DNA of 64,000 nucleotides from Betaproteobacteria bacterium (GCA_004297625.1 SCTY01000056.1:1-64000); one strand, 5' to 3'. Numbered from the stretch's first letter, positions 26,231 to 34,873 are shown. The notes: generated from the sequence alone by a model not told the origin. Numbers and translations are program-made.

Positions 26231-27331
26231 ATGACGCGCAAAGGCAAAGCGGTCCTGTGCAGGGAGCTCGACAAGCCGGTCGTCGTCGAAGCAATCAGCG
26301 TAGCGCCGCCCAAGCGGGGCGAGGTGACGGTCAAGCTCGCCGCCTGCGGCGTATGCCATTCGGATTTGTCGGCCACCAACGGAACGCTGACGATGCAGTT
26401 GCCGCTCGTGCTCGGCCACGAGGCGGCCGGCGAGGTGATCGAAGTGGGCGAAGGCGTCACGTCGCTGAAAGAAGGCGACCATGTGGTGTCGTCGTTCATC
26501 TACATGTGCGGCGAATGCCGCTTCTGCGCGAGCGGCCGCCCGGTCCTTTGCATCGAGCAAGGCAAGGCGGTCACCACGCTCCCCGATGGAACCGTGCGCA
26601 CGCACGACTCGGCCGGCAAGCCGCTCAGCGTGTTTTCCGGATGCGGCGTGATGGCGGAGTACGCCACCCTGCACATCGACAACCTGGTGAAGATCGATCC
26701 GAAGATCCCGCTCGACCGCGCCGCGCTCGTCGGTTGCGCCGTCACCACCGGCGTGGGCGCGGTGTTCAACACCGCCAAGGTGGCGCCCGGATCTACGGTG
26801 GCGGTGTTCGGCTGCGGCGGAGTCGGGCTCAACGTGATCCAGGGCGCGCGCATCGCCGGCGCCGAGCGCATCATCGCCATCGACACCCTCGAATCGAAAC
26901 TCGAGATGGCGAAACAGTTCGGCGCCACCGACGGGCTGCTGTTCAAGGAGGACCCGACAAAAGCGCTGAAGAAAATGACGGGCGGCGGCCCCGACTACGC
27001 CTTCGAATGCGTCGGCAGCGGCGAGCTCGCCGCGGCGGCGTATCGCGCGATCCGCCGCGGCGGGCTTGCGGTGGTGGTCGGCGTGGCGAAGCCGAGCGAC
27101 TCGACGGCGATCCGCACCATGACGCTTCCGTTCGAGGAAAAGACGCTGACCGGGAGCTACTTCGGCTCGTGCGTGCCGCGCATCGATTTCCCGCGCATGC
27201 TGGGCCTGTACATGGGCGGCAAGCTCAAGCTCGACGAGCTCATCACGCGCCGCTATTCCATCAACGAGGCGCCGCAGGCCTTCGCGGATCTCGTGTCGGG
27301 CAGGAACGCGCGCGGCGTCATCGTTTTTTGA
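26231..27331 (+). CDS. Zinc-dependent alcohol dehydrogenase (class III-like)
   Basis: A 366-residue medium-chain zinc dehydrogenase. Catalytic zinc ligands are Cys42 (GVCHSD) and His63/Glu64 (LGHEAAG); the structural zinc is bound by Cys93, Cys96, Cys99 and Cys107 (MCGECRFCASGRPVLC). The NAD-binding FGCGGVGLNVIQGA follows near residue 195. It belongs with the formaldehyde/benzyl-alcohol/aryl-alcohol branch, oxidising a primary alcohol. Its stop overlaps the regulator gene by 1 nt. Confidence 0.91.
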   Translation: MTRKGKAVLCRELDKPVVVEAISVAPPKRGEVTVKLAACGVCHSDLSATNGTLTMQLPLVLGHEAAGEVIEVGEGVTSLKEGDHVVSSFIYMCGECRFCASGRPVLCIEQGKAVTTLPDGTVRTHDSAGKPLSVFSGCGVMAEYATLHIDNLVKIDPKIPLDRAALVGCAVTTGVGAVFNTAKVAPGSTVAVFGCGGVGLNVIQGARIAGAERIIAIDTLESKLEMAKQFGATDGLLFKEDPTKALKKMTGGGPDYAFECVGSGELAAAAYRAIRRGGLAVVVGVAKPSDSTAIRTMTLPFEEKTLTGSYFGSCVPRIDFPRMLGLYMGGKLKLDELITRRYSINEAPQAFADLVSGRNARGVIVF

Positions 27332-28419
27332 TGGCGGGGAGGATCCTGGTCGTCGACGACCAGCGCGCCAACGTCGAGATGATGGCGGGGGTGCTGCAGG
27401 CGCGCGGCTACGAAGTCTTCACCGCCCTCAACGGCGAAAGCGCGCTCGAGCTCGTGGCGGCGCGCGACCCCGACCTCGTCGTGTCGGACATCCTGATGCC
27501 GGGCATGAACGGCTACGACCTTTGCCGCCGGCTGCGCGCCGAGCCGGCCACGGCGCTGCTGCCGGTGATCCTGGTCACCTCGCTCGATCCGCAGTCCGAG
27601 CGCGTCACCGGCATCGAGGCGGGCGCGGACGACTTTCTGTCAAAGCCGGTCAACTGGCAGGAGCTCTTCGCGCGCGTCAAGTCGCTGCTGCGCGTCAAGC
27701 GGCTGCAGGACGAGGTGAAGGCCTGGAACGCGCAGCTCGAGCAGCGCGTCAACGAGCAGGTGGCGCAGCTCGAGCAGCTCGGCCGCCTGAAGCGCTTCTT
27801 TTCGCGCCAGGTGGCCGAGGCGATCGTCGCCGGCGGCGAGGAGATCCTGGCGCCGCACCGGCGGGAGATCACTGCCGTATTCCTCGACCTGCGCGGCTTC
27901 ACCGCGTTCACCGACCGCGCCGATCCCGAAGAAGTGCTGGAGCTTCTGCGCGTCTACCATGCCGCGCTCGGCCGCAGCGTCGACGAGTTCGGCGGCACGC
28001 TCGAGCATTTCGCCGGCGACGGCGTGATGATCTTCTTCAACGACCCTTTCCCGGTCGACCGGCCCGCCGAGCGCGCGGTGCGCATGGCGCTCGCGCTGCA
28101 GAAGGCATTCGCGCCCATTTCGCAGGCGTGGAAGAAGCTGGGCCACAACGTCGGCCTGGGCATCGGCATTGCCCAGGGAGAAGCGACGCTCGGGGTCATC
28201 GGCTTCGAGCAGCGCTGGGAATACGCCGCCATCGGCAACGTGCCGAACCTCGCGGCGCGCCTATGCGGCGAGGCGCGCGCCGGAGAGATCCTGCTCGACG
28301 AGCAGACCGAGCGCGCAGTTACCGGGCTTGCCGACACAGAGTCGATCGGCCCGCTACAGCTGCGCGGCTTCCAGCACCCTCTGGCGGCGTTCCGCCTGAA
28401 GGCGCTCTCAGTCCGCTGA
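27331..28419 (+). CDS. Response regulator fused to an adenylate/guanylate cyclase domain
   Basis: A 362-residue two-domain signalling protein. The receiver domain (residues 1-125) has acidic Asp9/Asp10 (VVDDQ), phospho-acceptor in VSDILMPGMNG (Asp53) and Lys107 in LSKPV. A coiled-coil linker rich in Glu/Gln (about 125-165) joins the class III cyclase domain, with metal-binding Asp in VFLDLRGFTAF and EHFAGDGVMIFF and the transition-state region NLAARLCGEARAG. It would make cAMP or cGMP in response to a kinase not found nearby. Confidence 0.9.
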   Translation: MAGRILVVDDQRANVEMMAGVLQARGYEVFTALNGESALELVAARDPDLVVSDILMPGMNGYDLCRRLRAEPATALLPVILVTSLDPQSERVTGIEAGADDFLSKPVNWQELFARVKSLLRVKRLQDEVKAWNAQLEQRVNEQVAQLEQLGRLKRFFSRQVAEAIVAGGEEILAPHRREITAVFLDLRGFTAFTDRADPEEVLELLRVYHAALGRSVDEFGGTLEHFAGDGVMIFFNDPFPVDRPAERAVRMALALQKAFAPISQAWKKLGHNVGLGIGIAQGEATLGVIGFEQRWEYAAIGNVPNLAARLCGEARAGEILLDEQTERAVTGLADTESIGPLQLRGFQHPLAAFRLKALSVR

Positions 28420-28539
28420 AACGATCTCGCGGGTGATGGACTGGACTTCGGTCTCGTCCCAGCCGAGCTCGAAGGTCTCCTCTTCCCAGTCCTCGTCCTC
28501 GAGGTCGATGTCGTCGTCGAATTCGTCTTCGGGGTCCAT
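28408..28539 (-). CDS. Short highly acidic hypothetical protein
   Basis: A 43-residue reading frame from ATG 28539, rich in Asp/Glu in its first 25 residues (DPEDEFDDDIDLEDEDWEEE), ending VQSITREIVSAD. It overlaps the cyclase gene tail by 12 nt on the opposite strand. No family recognised. The composition could reflect a real small acidic protein (a protein-binding decoy or inhibitor) or a chance frame in a low-complexity stretch. Kept because the codon pattern favours G/C at third positions and no other gene explains the stretch. Confidence 0.35.
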   Translation of the reverse strand: MDPEDEFDDDIDLEDEDWEEETFELGWDETEVQSITREIVSAD

Positions 28540-28843
28540 GGCGCCTATTCTTAATGGCGCAGGGTTACGCCGTTTGACTGGGGCGGGGTACCCGGACGGA
28601 CTACGCCATTCGGTGTCCTGTCCGGCTGTCCGGCGAGTGAATTCGTAGTATCCGAGGGTGGGTTTTTCGAGAAACTGAGCCTCACCGGTCGCCAAGCGGC
28701 TTCGAAATTGTCGTTTTCCGATGCTGAGTTTGTCTGTCGACCTAGAAATTCCGCGCCCTGACGCCTGCGGCACGCGCAATGCGCGGACAGCTCCCTGATC
28801 CGAGCGAGCCGCCGCCTGCGATGCGCCGCCGATTGATTCTGCT
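28540..28843. other. Intergenic stretch beside a transposase relic, no gene seen
   Basis: About 300 bp between the small acidic frame and the transposase relic. GC content is lower than around it. A 7-bp inverted pair AATGGCG (28553-28559) and CGCCATT (28604-28610) is present. It may include the left end of the insertion element, but I could not pair it with a terminal inverted repeat on the right side. A minus-strand open frame here shows no family resemblance. Confidence 0.4.
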
Positions 28844-29736
28844 TCATCGCCGCAGGTAGTACCCCTTGAGCAAGCCGTCCCAGGCTTCGAACCAGTATTC
28901 GGCTTTAGCCCGGGTGGTGTACGGATTTATGCGCGCCCAGGCTTCGGCGGGCGTGGCGCCGTCGAGGTTGCGGTGCGGCCGCACGTGGTTGTAGAAGAAG
29001 CGGAAGTCCGCGAACGCCCGGTTGAGCGTCTCGATGGAATCCACGGCGAGGCAATCGAGCTTGCGCTTCAGGGTGCCGAAGAAGCGCTCCATGCGGCCGT
29101 TCTGCCAGGGGCAATGCGGGTCGATGCGCTGGTGGCGGATGCCGAGGAGGAAAAGGCCAAGGCGAAATGCCCGGGAGGTGAAGACCGGCTCATTGTCGGT
29201 ACGAAGGGTGTTCGGTCTACCGTAGTGCCGGATCGCATCCACGAGCCGTGCGATTAACGCCCAGCTCGATTTGCTCTGCAACGCCTCGAGCCGAAGGACC
29301 GCGCGGCTTGCGTGCTCCAGGATTGCAAGGACCGCATGCGTTCTCGCGTCGAGGGTGGTCTTGCCGGTGAGGTCAGCGGCCCAGACGAGGTTGCGCGGAA
29401 CGCGCCGCGGCCGCGCGCTCTTGATCTGCCTGCGCAGCGCCAGCACCTCGCAGTAGTGCGCGCGGATCGTTTCGGCGACGAAGGTCTTTCCCACGGTCAT
29501 GTGCCGCGCTGCGGCGAAGCGCCGGTTGAAGACGTATCGGCGATCGCGCGGCAGGTGCCGTCCTCGCGCATCAGCGCCTTGAGGCGGATCACTTCGCGCC
29601 GCACCCAGGCCGGCTTGGCCAGCCGGGGCGCGCGCAAAGGGAAGTGCCCGGCGAGGCGCCGGCAGCAGCTGCGCACTGGAAAGGAAAACCAGACGATCCA
29701 CCGAAGAAGGAGCAGAGCGCAGGCGGGGAGGAGCAT
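28844..29736 (-). pseudogene. Frameshifted integrase-core (DDE) transposase
   Basis: Two frames together make one transposase. From ATG 29736 the first frame gives a hydrophobic start, then AWVRREVIRLKALMREDG and CRAIADT. Near 29531-29535 it shifts, and the second frame continues FNRRFAAARHMTVGKTF and the rve catalytic core: Asp in VWAADLTGKTT, Asp in TLRTDNEPVF and Glu in WQNGRMERFFGTLKRKLD, ending at 28844. The disruption looks like two extra nucleotides (ACGTCTTCAACC where ACGTTCAACC would keep frame). A programmed shift is possible but no slippery run is visible. The family is probably IS481/IS3-like. Confidence 0.8.
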
Positions 29737-29806
29737 CCCGGAGTGTCGCAGCTCCTGGGTTCGCTCCGCCCGGAGCGGGCAGGTGTAACCGATCGGTTGC
29801 GCTGTC

Positions 29807-30229
29807 CTATGACGACGCGGCCCGCCGCAGCGCTTCGGTGGGGCTGACAATGTCGATGCCGTGGTAGGTCTTGAGGTTGAGGAGCCGATGGTCGCCCGAA
29901 ACGATGGCATCTGCCTGTGCCGCGAGGGCGCACGCGAGCACGACATCGTCGTCGGGGTCCTGAACGACGGTGGGGGATATCGAGGCAGCCGCGATCACGG
30001 TTGACAGCGCCGCGTACCCCAGGACGAGATCATCGATCGACAGAGCTGAGCTTTCGACGTGGCGGGCGAACTTCTCTCGCGCGAGGATGCGCGCAAGCTC
30101 GGAAAGGAGCGCGACGCTTGTAAACAACTCGACTCTCCGAGTGCCGGCGGCGTCGAGGAGGCGCGCCGGCGGGCCGCTGTCCCACAAAAGCCCGGAGGCG
30201 ACGACGTTGGTGTCGAGCACCAGGCGCAC
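29807..30229 (-). CDS. PIN-domain toxin (COG1569-like)
   Basis: A 140-residue PIN ribonuclease domain: first acidic residue Asp6 in LVLDTNVVASGLL, Glu in LLSELARIL, and the paired Asp in VQDPDDDVVLACAL plus ADAIVSGDHRLL. These four acidic positions bind the metal for RNA cleavage. It follows a small antitoxin gene by 15 nt, forming a type II toxin-antitoxin pair. Its 3' end touches the transposase relic region. Confidence 0.87.
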   Translation of the reverse strand: MRLVLDTNVVASGLLWDSGPPARLLDAAGTRRVELFTSVALLSELARILAREKFARHVESSALSIDDLVLGYAALSTVIAAASISPTVVQDPDDDVVLACALAAQADAIVSGDHRLLNLKTYHGIDIVSPTEALRRAASS

Positions 30230-30244
30230 GATCGGCGCGCCGGC

Positions 30245-30502
30245 TCAGCGCTTGGGGTTGCGGCGCGCTGTGCGGTCGGCCTCGATCTCGGCCTGGATCT
30301 CCTCCATCGTCAGCGGCGCGAGCCCGGAGGCGTCGATCCGCTTGCGGGCCTGCGCCAGCCGCTCGGCGAGGCGGCTGCGCACCGCCTCGCGCAGGACGTT
30401 CTGCAGATTCCCGGGCTCGAGCAACCCCAGGCGCGCAAGCTCTGTGGCGAGCGCATCGGGCAGGTCCAGCTTGACTTCCACTGTCGTGGTCATGGCGTTC
30501 AT
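30245..30502 (-). CDS. Antitoxin partner of the PIN toxin
   Basis: An 85-residue protein: a short beta strand (TTTVEVKLDLPDALA) followed by helices, as in ribbon-helix-helix or similar antitoxins, with a charged C-terminal helix (LTMEEIQAEIEADRTARR) likely to bind the toxin. Either ATG 30502 or ATG 30493 may start it. It lies directly upstream of the PIN gene on the same strand. An RHS fragment adjoins its 5' side, so its promoter may have been disturbed or replaced. Confidence 0.8.
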   Translation of the reverse strand: MNAMTTTVEVKLDLPDALATELARLGLLEPGNLQNVLREAVRSRLAERLAQARKRIDASGLAPLTMEEIQAEIEADRTARRNPKR

Positions 30503-30528
30503 TTTACGTGTTGCCTGGCGGAGCCGCC

Positions 30529-30786
30529 AATCGCGACGACCAGGGCAACGTCACCTCGGTCAAGGATCCGCTAAACCACATCACCTCGAATCAGTATGAC
30601 GCACTCAATCGGCTGAAGCAGGTGACCGACCCGGGGCTCGGAGTGACGCAGTACGCGTACAACGGCCTCGATGCGCTCACTTCGGTGACCGGCTACACGG
30701 TCGACGGGCTCGGGAACCTCACCCAGCAGGCAAGCCCGGACACTGGAAGCACGGTCAACACCTACGACGCCGCGGGGAACCTCCTA
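30529..30786 (+). pseudogene. RHS/YD-repeat fragment
   Basis: About 86 codons of typical YD repeats: VKDPLNHITSNQYDALNRL, YAYNGLDALTSVTGYTVDG and STVNTYDAAGNLL. Full RHS proteins are over 1000 residues and carry toxic tips. Here both ends are cut, with the reading frame running into sequence antisense to the next antitoxin. No start codon or ribosome site is apparent. It marks a former polymorphic-toxin or wall-associated protein gene. Confidence 0.8.
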
Positions 30787-30830
30787 GGAGCGCGCGTTTC
30801 ACCCGCGTGCTCCGGATTTGCGGCGCTCTT

Positions 30831-31139
30831 TCAACCGAAGACACGCCCGAGCTCGCGTCGCGTCGCGCCGGTGGCGAGGAACGCGCGAACGATCAGGTCG
30901 AGTGAGATCGACGGATCCCCGGTTTCGATCTTGGCGACGCGCGACTGGCTCGAGCCCATGCGCTGCGCAAGCGCCGTCTGCGACAGCCCGCGCTTTGTGC
31001 GCGCCTGCCTCACGGCCGCCATGAGCGTCAGCTTCAGCTCCACCAGCGCCGCCTCGTCGTCGCTCAACCCGAGGAACTGCTGGACCGTACCGGCTTTCCA
31101 GCCGGCCGCTTTCAGCCTTTTCGTCTTGGTCGCCTTCAT
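30831..31139 (-). CDS. HigA-like XRE-family antitoxin
   Basis: A 102-residue protein with a helix-turn-helix of the XRE type (about residues 45-95: MAAVRQARTKRGLSQTALAQ, SSQSRVAKIETG) and a Lys-rich N-terminal segment. Overlaps the toxin stop by ATGA (31136-31139). In HigBA-like pairs the antitoxin follows the toxin and represses the common promoter, and the palindrome at 31508-31525 is the probable binding site. Confidence 0.87.
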   Translation of the reverse strand: MKATKTKRLKAAGWKAGTVQQFLGLSDDEAALVELKLTLMAAVRQARTKRGLSQTALAQRMGSSQSRVAKIETGDPSISLDLIVRAFLATGATRRELGRVFG

Positions 31140-31495
31140 GGCGCAGTCTCCTTGCCCGCAACGGCCGCAATGTAGCGGCGCAGGCGCTTGTTACAGATAT
31201 CGATAACCGACGTCGGCGTGCGGCGGGTCGTCTTGCCGAACAACACATCCAGAATCACCACGGCATCGGTGTCCAGGAAGTAAACGATCCGCCAAGTCCG
31301 GGTCGCATCCTGCACGCGCAGCTCGTGGCACGCTTTGCCGATCGATGGCAAGGGGCGAGAGAGCGGGAGAGGGATGCTCTCGCCCCGCTGAAGCCGGCGA
31401 AGCAGCACGCCCGCCTCGACGCGTGCCACCGCCGAGAACGGCGGCGTCTTGATTTCGCCATGCAGCCACACCAGCGGCTTGTCGGCCTTGTGCAC
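31136..31495 (-). CDS. HigB-like toxin, phage Gp49/RelE family
   Basis: A 119-residue RelE/ParE-superfamily toxin of the Gp49 branch: KPLVWLHGEIKTPPFS, EAGVLLRRLQRGE, CHELRVQDATRTWRIVYFLD and a basic C-terminus. Predicted ribosome-dependent mRNA endonuclease. The GTG start at 31495 matches the normal family start (about 8 residues before PLVWLHGEIKTPPF). It is the first gene of the toxin-antitoxin pair, transcribed from the operator region upstream. Confidence 0.86.
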   Translation of the reverse strand: MHKADKPLVWLHGEIKTPPFSAVARVEAGVLLRRLQRGESIPLPLSRPLPSIGKACHELRVQDATRTWRIVYFLDTDAVVILDVLFGKTTRRTPTSVIDICNKRLRRYIAAVAGKETAP

Positions 31496-31507
31496 CGAGC
31501 GTCAGTA

Positions 31508-31525
31508 TATGTCATATTCGACATA
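31508..31525. promoter_or_regulatory. Palindrome upstream of the HigBA pair, likely autorepression site
   Basis: TATGTCATATTCGACATA has perfect 6-bp arms (TATGTC/GACATA) around a 6-bp centre, 12 bp before the toxin start. AT-rich in a GC-rich genome, it is where XRE-type antitoxins usually bind. Confidence 0.5.
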
Positions 31526-31648
31526 GACGCGAGTCCTTTTCGGGTGGGGCGCGGCGCATCGCCTCACCCGCCTGCAGGAGGGAACCTCACGACAGCAGCG
31601 ACCCGTTCGATGAGGCTCGATCTATGCAGTCCTGAATTGCAGGTCGAG

Positions 31649-32584
31649 CTAGGGAAGCGAGAGCTTGAGCGTCTTGCGCAGCATCGGCACCAGGCCTTCA
31701 CGGAAGGCGACGAAGAGCACGATGAGGAGCACGCCGTACACGAGCACGTTGAGCTGCCCGAACGGGCGCACCAGCTCTTCGATCACCGCGAAGGCCGCGG
31801 CGCCGATGATCGGGCCGAGGCGCGTGCGCATGCCGCCGAGAAGCAGCGCGATCAGCACCGGGATGTCGACGCTGACGAAGGAAAACACGCTCGGGCTGAC
31901 GATGCCGTTGTAGAACGCGTACAACGAGCCGGCAAGGCCGAGGATCGCGGAGGCCACCGCCGCGGCGAGCACCTTGTACCAGGTGACGTTGATGCCGGAG
32001 AGCTCGGCGGTCAGCTCGTCGTCGGAGAGCGCGCGCACCGCCATGCCCATGCGCGAGGCCATGAGGAGGTAATACACGATCAGCGCGACGAGCAGCACCC
32101 CGAGGAAAATGTAGTAGCTCGACATCGGCTGCTCGAGGAGCGGGAAGCCGAGCCCCCGGCTCACCAGCCCGGTCTCGCCGTTGGTGAACTGGCGCAGCCC
32201 GAGCACCAGGTTATGGAATATGAGCGAAAAAGCGAGCGTGACAATGCCGAGGAAGATGATGCCGAGCCCGCGCAGCACCGAGACATAGCTGAACAGCGCG
32301 CCGAGCCCTGCGGCGGTCGCGACGCCGATCGGCACCGTGATCCAGGGCGAGAGCTCGAGCTGCTTGGTGAACACCACCGTCATGTACGCCGCCGACCCGG
32401 CGAGCGCGCCCAGGCAGAGGAAGAGCTGCTTGGTGTGGCCGAAGATCAGGTTGAAGGCCACCGTCCAGGCCATGTAGACGAGGGCGAGCGTCGCGAGCCG
32501 CATGTAATAGGGGCTGCCGCCGGCGAGCACCGGCACCAGCGCCAGCACCACGGCCACCACCACCAGGTCGGCGTACTTTTTCAT
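31649..32584 (-). CDS. livM: Branched-chain-type ABC transporter permease LivM
   Basis: A 311-residue permease with about nine hydrophobic segments. It contains the LivM-typical FNLIFGHTKQLFLCLGALAG near residue 45 and the cytoplasmic loop RMGMAVRALSDDELTAELSGI (EAA-like) near 200. With LivH it forms the membrane channel for an amino acid, amide or aromatic acid. ATG 32584 overlaps the LivH stop as ATGA. Last gene of the five-gene ABC operon. Confidence 0.9.
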   Translation of the reverse strand: MKKYADLVVVAVVLALVPVLAGGSPYYMRLATLALVYMAWTVAFNLIFGHTKQLFLCLGALAGSAAYMTVVFTKQLELSPWITVPIGVATAAGLGALFSYVSVLRGLGIIFLGIVTLAFSLIFHNLVLGLRQFTNGETGLVSRGLGFPLLEQPMSSYYIFLGVLLVALIVYYLLMASRMGMAVRALSDDELTAELSGINVTWYKVLAAAVASAILGLAGSLYAFYNGIVSPSVFSFVSVDIPVLIALLLGGMRTRLGPIIGAAAFAVIEELVRPFGQLNVLVYGVLLIVLFVAFREGLVPMLRKTLKLSLP

Positions 32585-33438
32585 GTGAAGCGCGCGAGCA
32601 GCCCGGCCGGGCGCACCAGGATCGTCGCCATCGCGACCGAAAGCAGGATGATGTAGGCGACGTAGGCGCCGACGTAGCGGCTCGCGAAGGCGTTGACGAC
32701 GCCGAGGAGGATACCGGCCGCCAGCGTGCCGTTGATGCTGCGCACGCCGCCGACTACGGCCACCAGCAGCCCGAGGATGGTGAACTCCGGCCCCATCTCG
32801 GTGCCGAGCGAGGAGAACAGGCCCTGCGTCACGCCGGCCACGCCCGCCATCATGGTCGCAAGGCACACGATCACGGTGCGTGTGCGCGACGGGTCGATGC
32901 CGCACAGCTCCGCGCCGACCTCGTTCTCGATGATCGAGCGGATGGTCTTGCCAAGGAGCGTCAGGCGCAGGAAGGCAAACAGGCCCGCGAATATCACGAT
33001 CGCGATGAGCGAGGCGGCGAGGCTCGCGGTGCGCATCGCGATGCCGCCGATTTCCACCATGGGCACCGGCAGCTGGAAGGTAAGCGAGAACTCCGGAAAC
33101 TTGTAGTTGAGGTAGCCGTCGATGAGGAACGACAGGCCGAGCGTCAGGATCAGCCCGAGCAGCAGGCGCTCCTCGCCGCGGTAGCGGTAGGCCGGGAGCA
33201 GCAGGGTGCGGTCGACGATGATGCCGAGGATCCCGGCGCCGGCGATTCCGCCGAGCGCGGCAACGAACGGGTTAAGGCCCGCCTCGAGCAGGAGCGCGGC
33301 CGCAACGCCGCCGACCACGGCGAACTGGCCGTGCGAGAGATTCAGCACGCCGCCCAGGCCGTAGATCAGCGTGATGCCCACCGCGAGCAGCGAGAGCTGC
33401 AGGCCTTGCACGATGCCGTCGAAGAAGATCGCGATCAT
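32581..33438 (-). CDS. livH: Branched-chain-type ABC transporter permease LivH
   Basis: A 285-residue permease: GLQLSLLAVGITLIYGLGGVLNLSHGQF at the N-terminus (in pieces, GLGGVLNLSHGQF is diagnostic) and the EAA-like loop TIRSIIENEVGAELCGID near residue 185. Eight hydrophobic segments. It pairs with LivM. Its start overlaps the LivF stop by 1 nt, and its stop overlaps the LivM start. Confidence 0.9.
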   Translation of the reverse strand: MIAIFFDGIVQGLQLSLLAVGITLIYGLGGVLNLSHGQFAVVGGVAAALLLEAGLNPFVAALGGIAGAGILGIIVDRTLLLPAYRYRGEERLLLGLILTLGLSFLIDGYLNYKFPEFSLTFQLPVPMVEIGGIAMRTASLAASLIAIVIFAGLFAFLRLTLLGKTIRSIIENEVGAELCGIDPSRTRTVIVCLATMMAGVAGVTQGLFSSLGTEMGPEFTILGLLVAVVGGVRSINGTLAAGILLGVVNAFASRYVGAYVAYIILLSVAMATILVRPAGLLARFT

Positions 33439-34142
33439 CAGGCGACGCCGAGGTAGGCTTTCTTGATCGAGGGGTCGCCGAGCAGGTCGCTCGAGCGGCC
33501 GGATAGCCTGATCGAGCCCTGCTCGAGCACGTAGGCGCGGTCGGTGAGCGAAAGCGCGAGCGGCACCTGCTGCTCGGTGACCACGATCGTCAATCCGGCG
33601 GACTTGAGCTTGGAGAGCTGGCGGTAGAGCTCGGCAACGGCCTTGGGCGCGAGCCCGGTCGACGGCTCGTCGAGGAGCAGCACCTTCGGTCCCGCCATCA
33701 GCGCGCGGCCGATCGCGAGCATCTGCTGCTCGCCGCCGGAAAGCGTTCCGGCGAGCTGGTGCTTGCGCTCATCCAGCCGCGGGAACAGGCCGAGCACGTA
33801 GCGCATGTGCTCCTCCGAAGCGCTCACATCGCGATAGGCGCCGAGCTCGAGATTCTCCAGCACGCTCATCGTCGGAAACAGCTCGCGCTCGGCCGGGACA
33901 TACACGAGGCCCAGGCGCGCCACCTGGAAGGCGCGCAGGCCGTTAAGGGAGTGGCCGTCGAAATCCACGCGGCCGCGCGTCGGGCGCAGCATGCCCACCA
34001 TCGCTTTCATCAGCGTGGTCTTGCCGGCGCCGTTGGGACCAATGACCGCGATCGCCTCTCCGGCCTGCGCCTCGATGCTGACATCGCGCAGCACCGAAGT
34101 CATGCCGTAGCCCGCGTGCAGGCCTTCGACCCTGATCACCAT
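33438..34142 (-). CDS. livF: ABC transporter ATP-binding protein LivF
   Basis: A 234-residue ATPase: Walker A GPNGAGKTT (residues 35-43), Q-loop region VYVPAERELFPTMSV, signature LSGGEQQMLAIGRAL and Walker B VLLLDEPSTGLAP. Complete set of nucleotide-binding motifs. It works with LivG to drive solute import. Gap to LivG is 2 nt. Confidence 0.92.
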   Translation of the reverse strand: MVIRVEGLHAGYGMTSVLRDVSIEAQAGEAIAVIGPNGAGKTTLMKAMVGMLRPTRGRVDFDGHSLNGLRAFQVARLGLVYVPAERELFPTMSVLENLELGAYRDVSASEEHMRYVLGLFPRLDERKHQLAGTLSGGEQQMLAIGRALMAGPKVLLLDEPSTGLAPKAVAELYRQLSKLKSAGLTIVVTEQQVPLALSLTDRAYVLEQGSIRLSGRSSDLLGDPSIKKAYLGVA

Positions 34143-34144
34143 GC

Positions 34145-34873
34145 TCAGGCCTTGGTCCCGAGGTAAGCCTCGACCACCGCGTCGTTGCGCGCGATCTCGG
34201 CGGGGCTGCCGGTGGCGATCACCTGGCCGAAATTGAGCACGATGATGCGCTCGACCACTTCCATGATCGCCTTCACCACGTGCTCGACCCAGATGATGGT
34301 CACGCCGGTCTGGCTGCGCACCCGCCGGATGAGGCGCATCGAGTCCTCGATCTCCGTCGGATTGAGGCCGCTCATCGCCTCGTCGATGAGCACGACGCGC
34401 GGCTCCATCGCCAGCGCGCGCGCGAGCTCGACCATCTTGCGCTCCTGCAAGTTCAGGCTCGACATCGGCGAGGCGCGACGCTCGCCCAATCCGACCAGAT
34501 CCAATGATTTGATCGCGCCATCGGTGCGGCCGTGCGGGTGGCCGAAAAGCGCGCCGACGGCGACGTTCTCGAGCACCGTCATGCTTGGGAAAGAGCGCGG
34601 CGTCTGCAGCGTGCGCGCGATCCCCATGCGGGCGACCGCGTGCGTCTTCAGCCCGGTGAGATCGCGCCCGCGGAACAGCACTTTGCCGCTGGTGGGGCGC
34701 AGAACGCCGCTGAGGAGGTTCAGCAGCGTGGTTTTTCCCGCGCCGTTGGGGCCGATGAGCCCCAGGATCTCCCCTGCGGCGGCACTGAAGCTGACTTCCT
34801 TCAGCGCCGCCGTCCCTCCGAAATGCTTGCTTAGTGCCTGCGCCTCGAGGATTGCCTCATTCCCCGGGGACAT
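34145..34873 (-). CDS. livG: ABC transporter ATP-binding protein LivG
   Basis: A 242-residue ATPase with Walker A GPNGAGKTT and Walker B VVLIDEAMSGLNP. The signature segment reads SSLNLQERKMVELARAL in place of the usual LSGGQ/LSYGQQ, a variant whose effect on hydrolysis is unclear. The normal LivG loop TLQTPRSFPSMTVLENVAVG is present. It overlaps the end of the substrate-binding protein gene by 17 nt. Confidence 0.9.
   Translation of the reverse strand: MSPGNEAILEAQALSKHFGGTAALKEVSFSAAAGEILGLIGPNGAGKTTLLNLLSGVLRPTSGKVLFRGRDLTGLKTHAVARMGIARTLQTPRSFPSMTVLENVAVGALFGHPHGRTDGAIKSLDLVGLGERRASPMSSLNLQERKMVELARALAMEPRVVLIDEAMSGLNPTEIEDSMRLIRRVRSQTGVTIIWVEHVVKAIMEVVERIIVLNFGQVIATGSPAEIARNDAVVEAYLGTKA

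Noticed and set aside
28551..28847. Minus-strand frame of about 98 codons
   Set aside because: No similarity to known proteins and composition unlike neighbouring genes; more likely element-end sequence.
29788..29799. AACCGATCGGTT palindrome near the transposase
   Set aside because: A 12-bp palindrome with no matching partner at the other side; could be chance.
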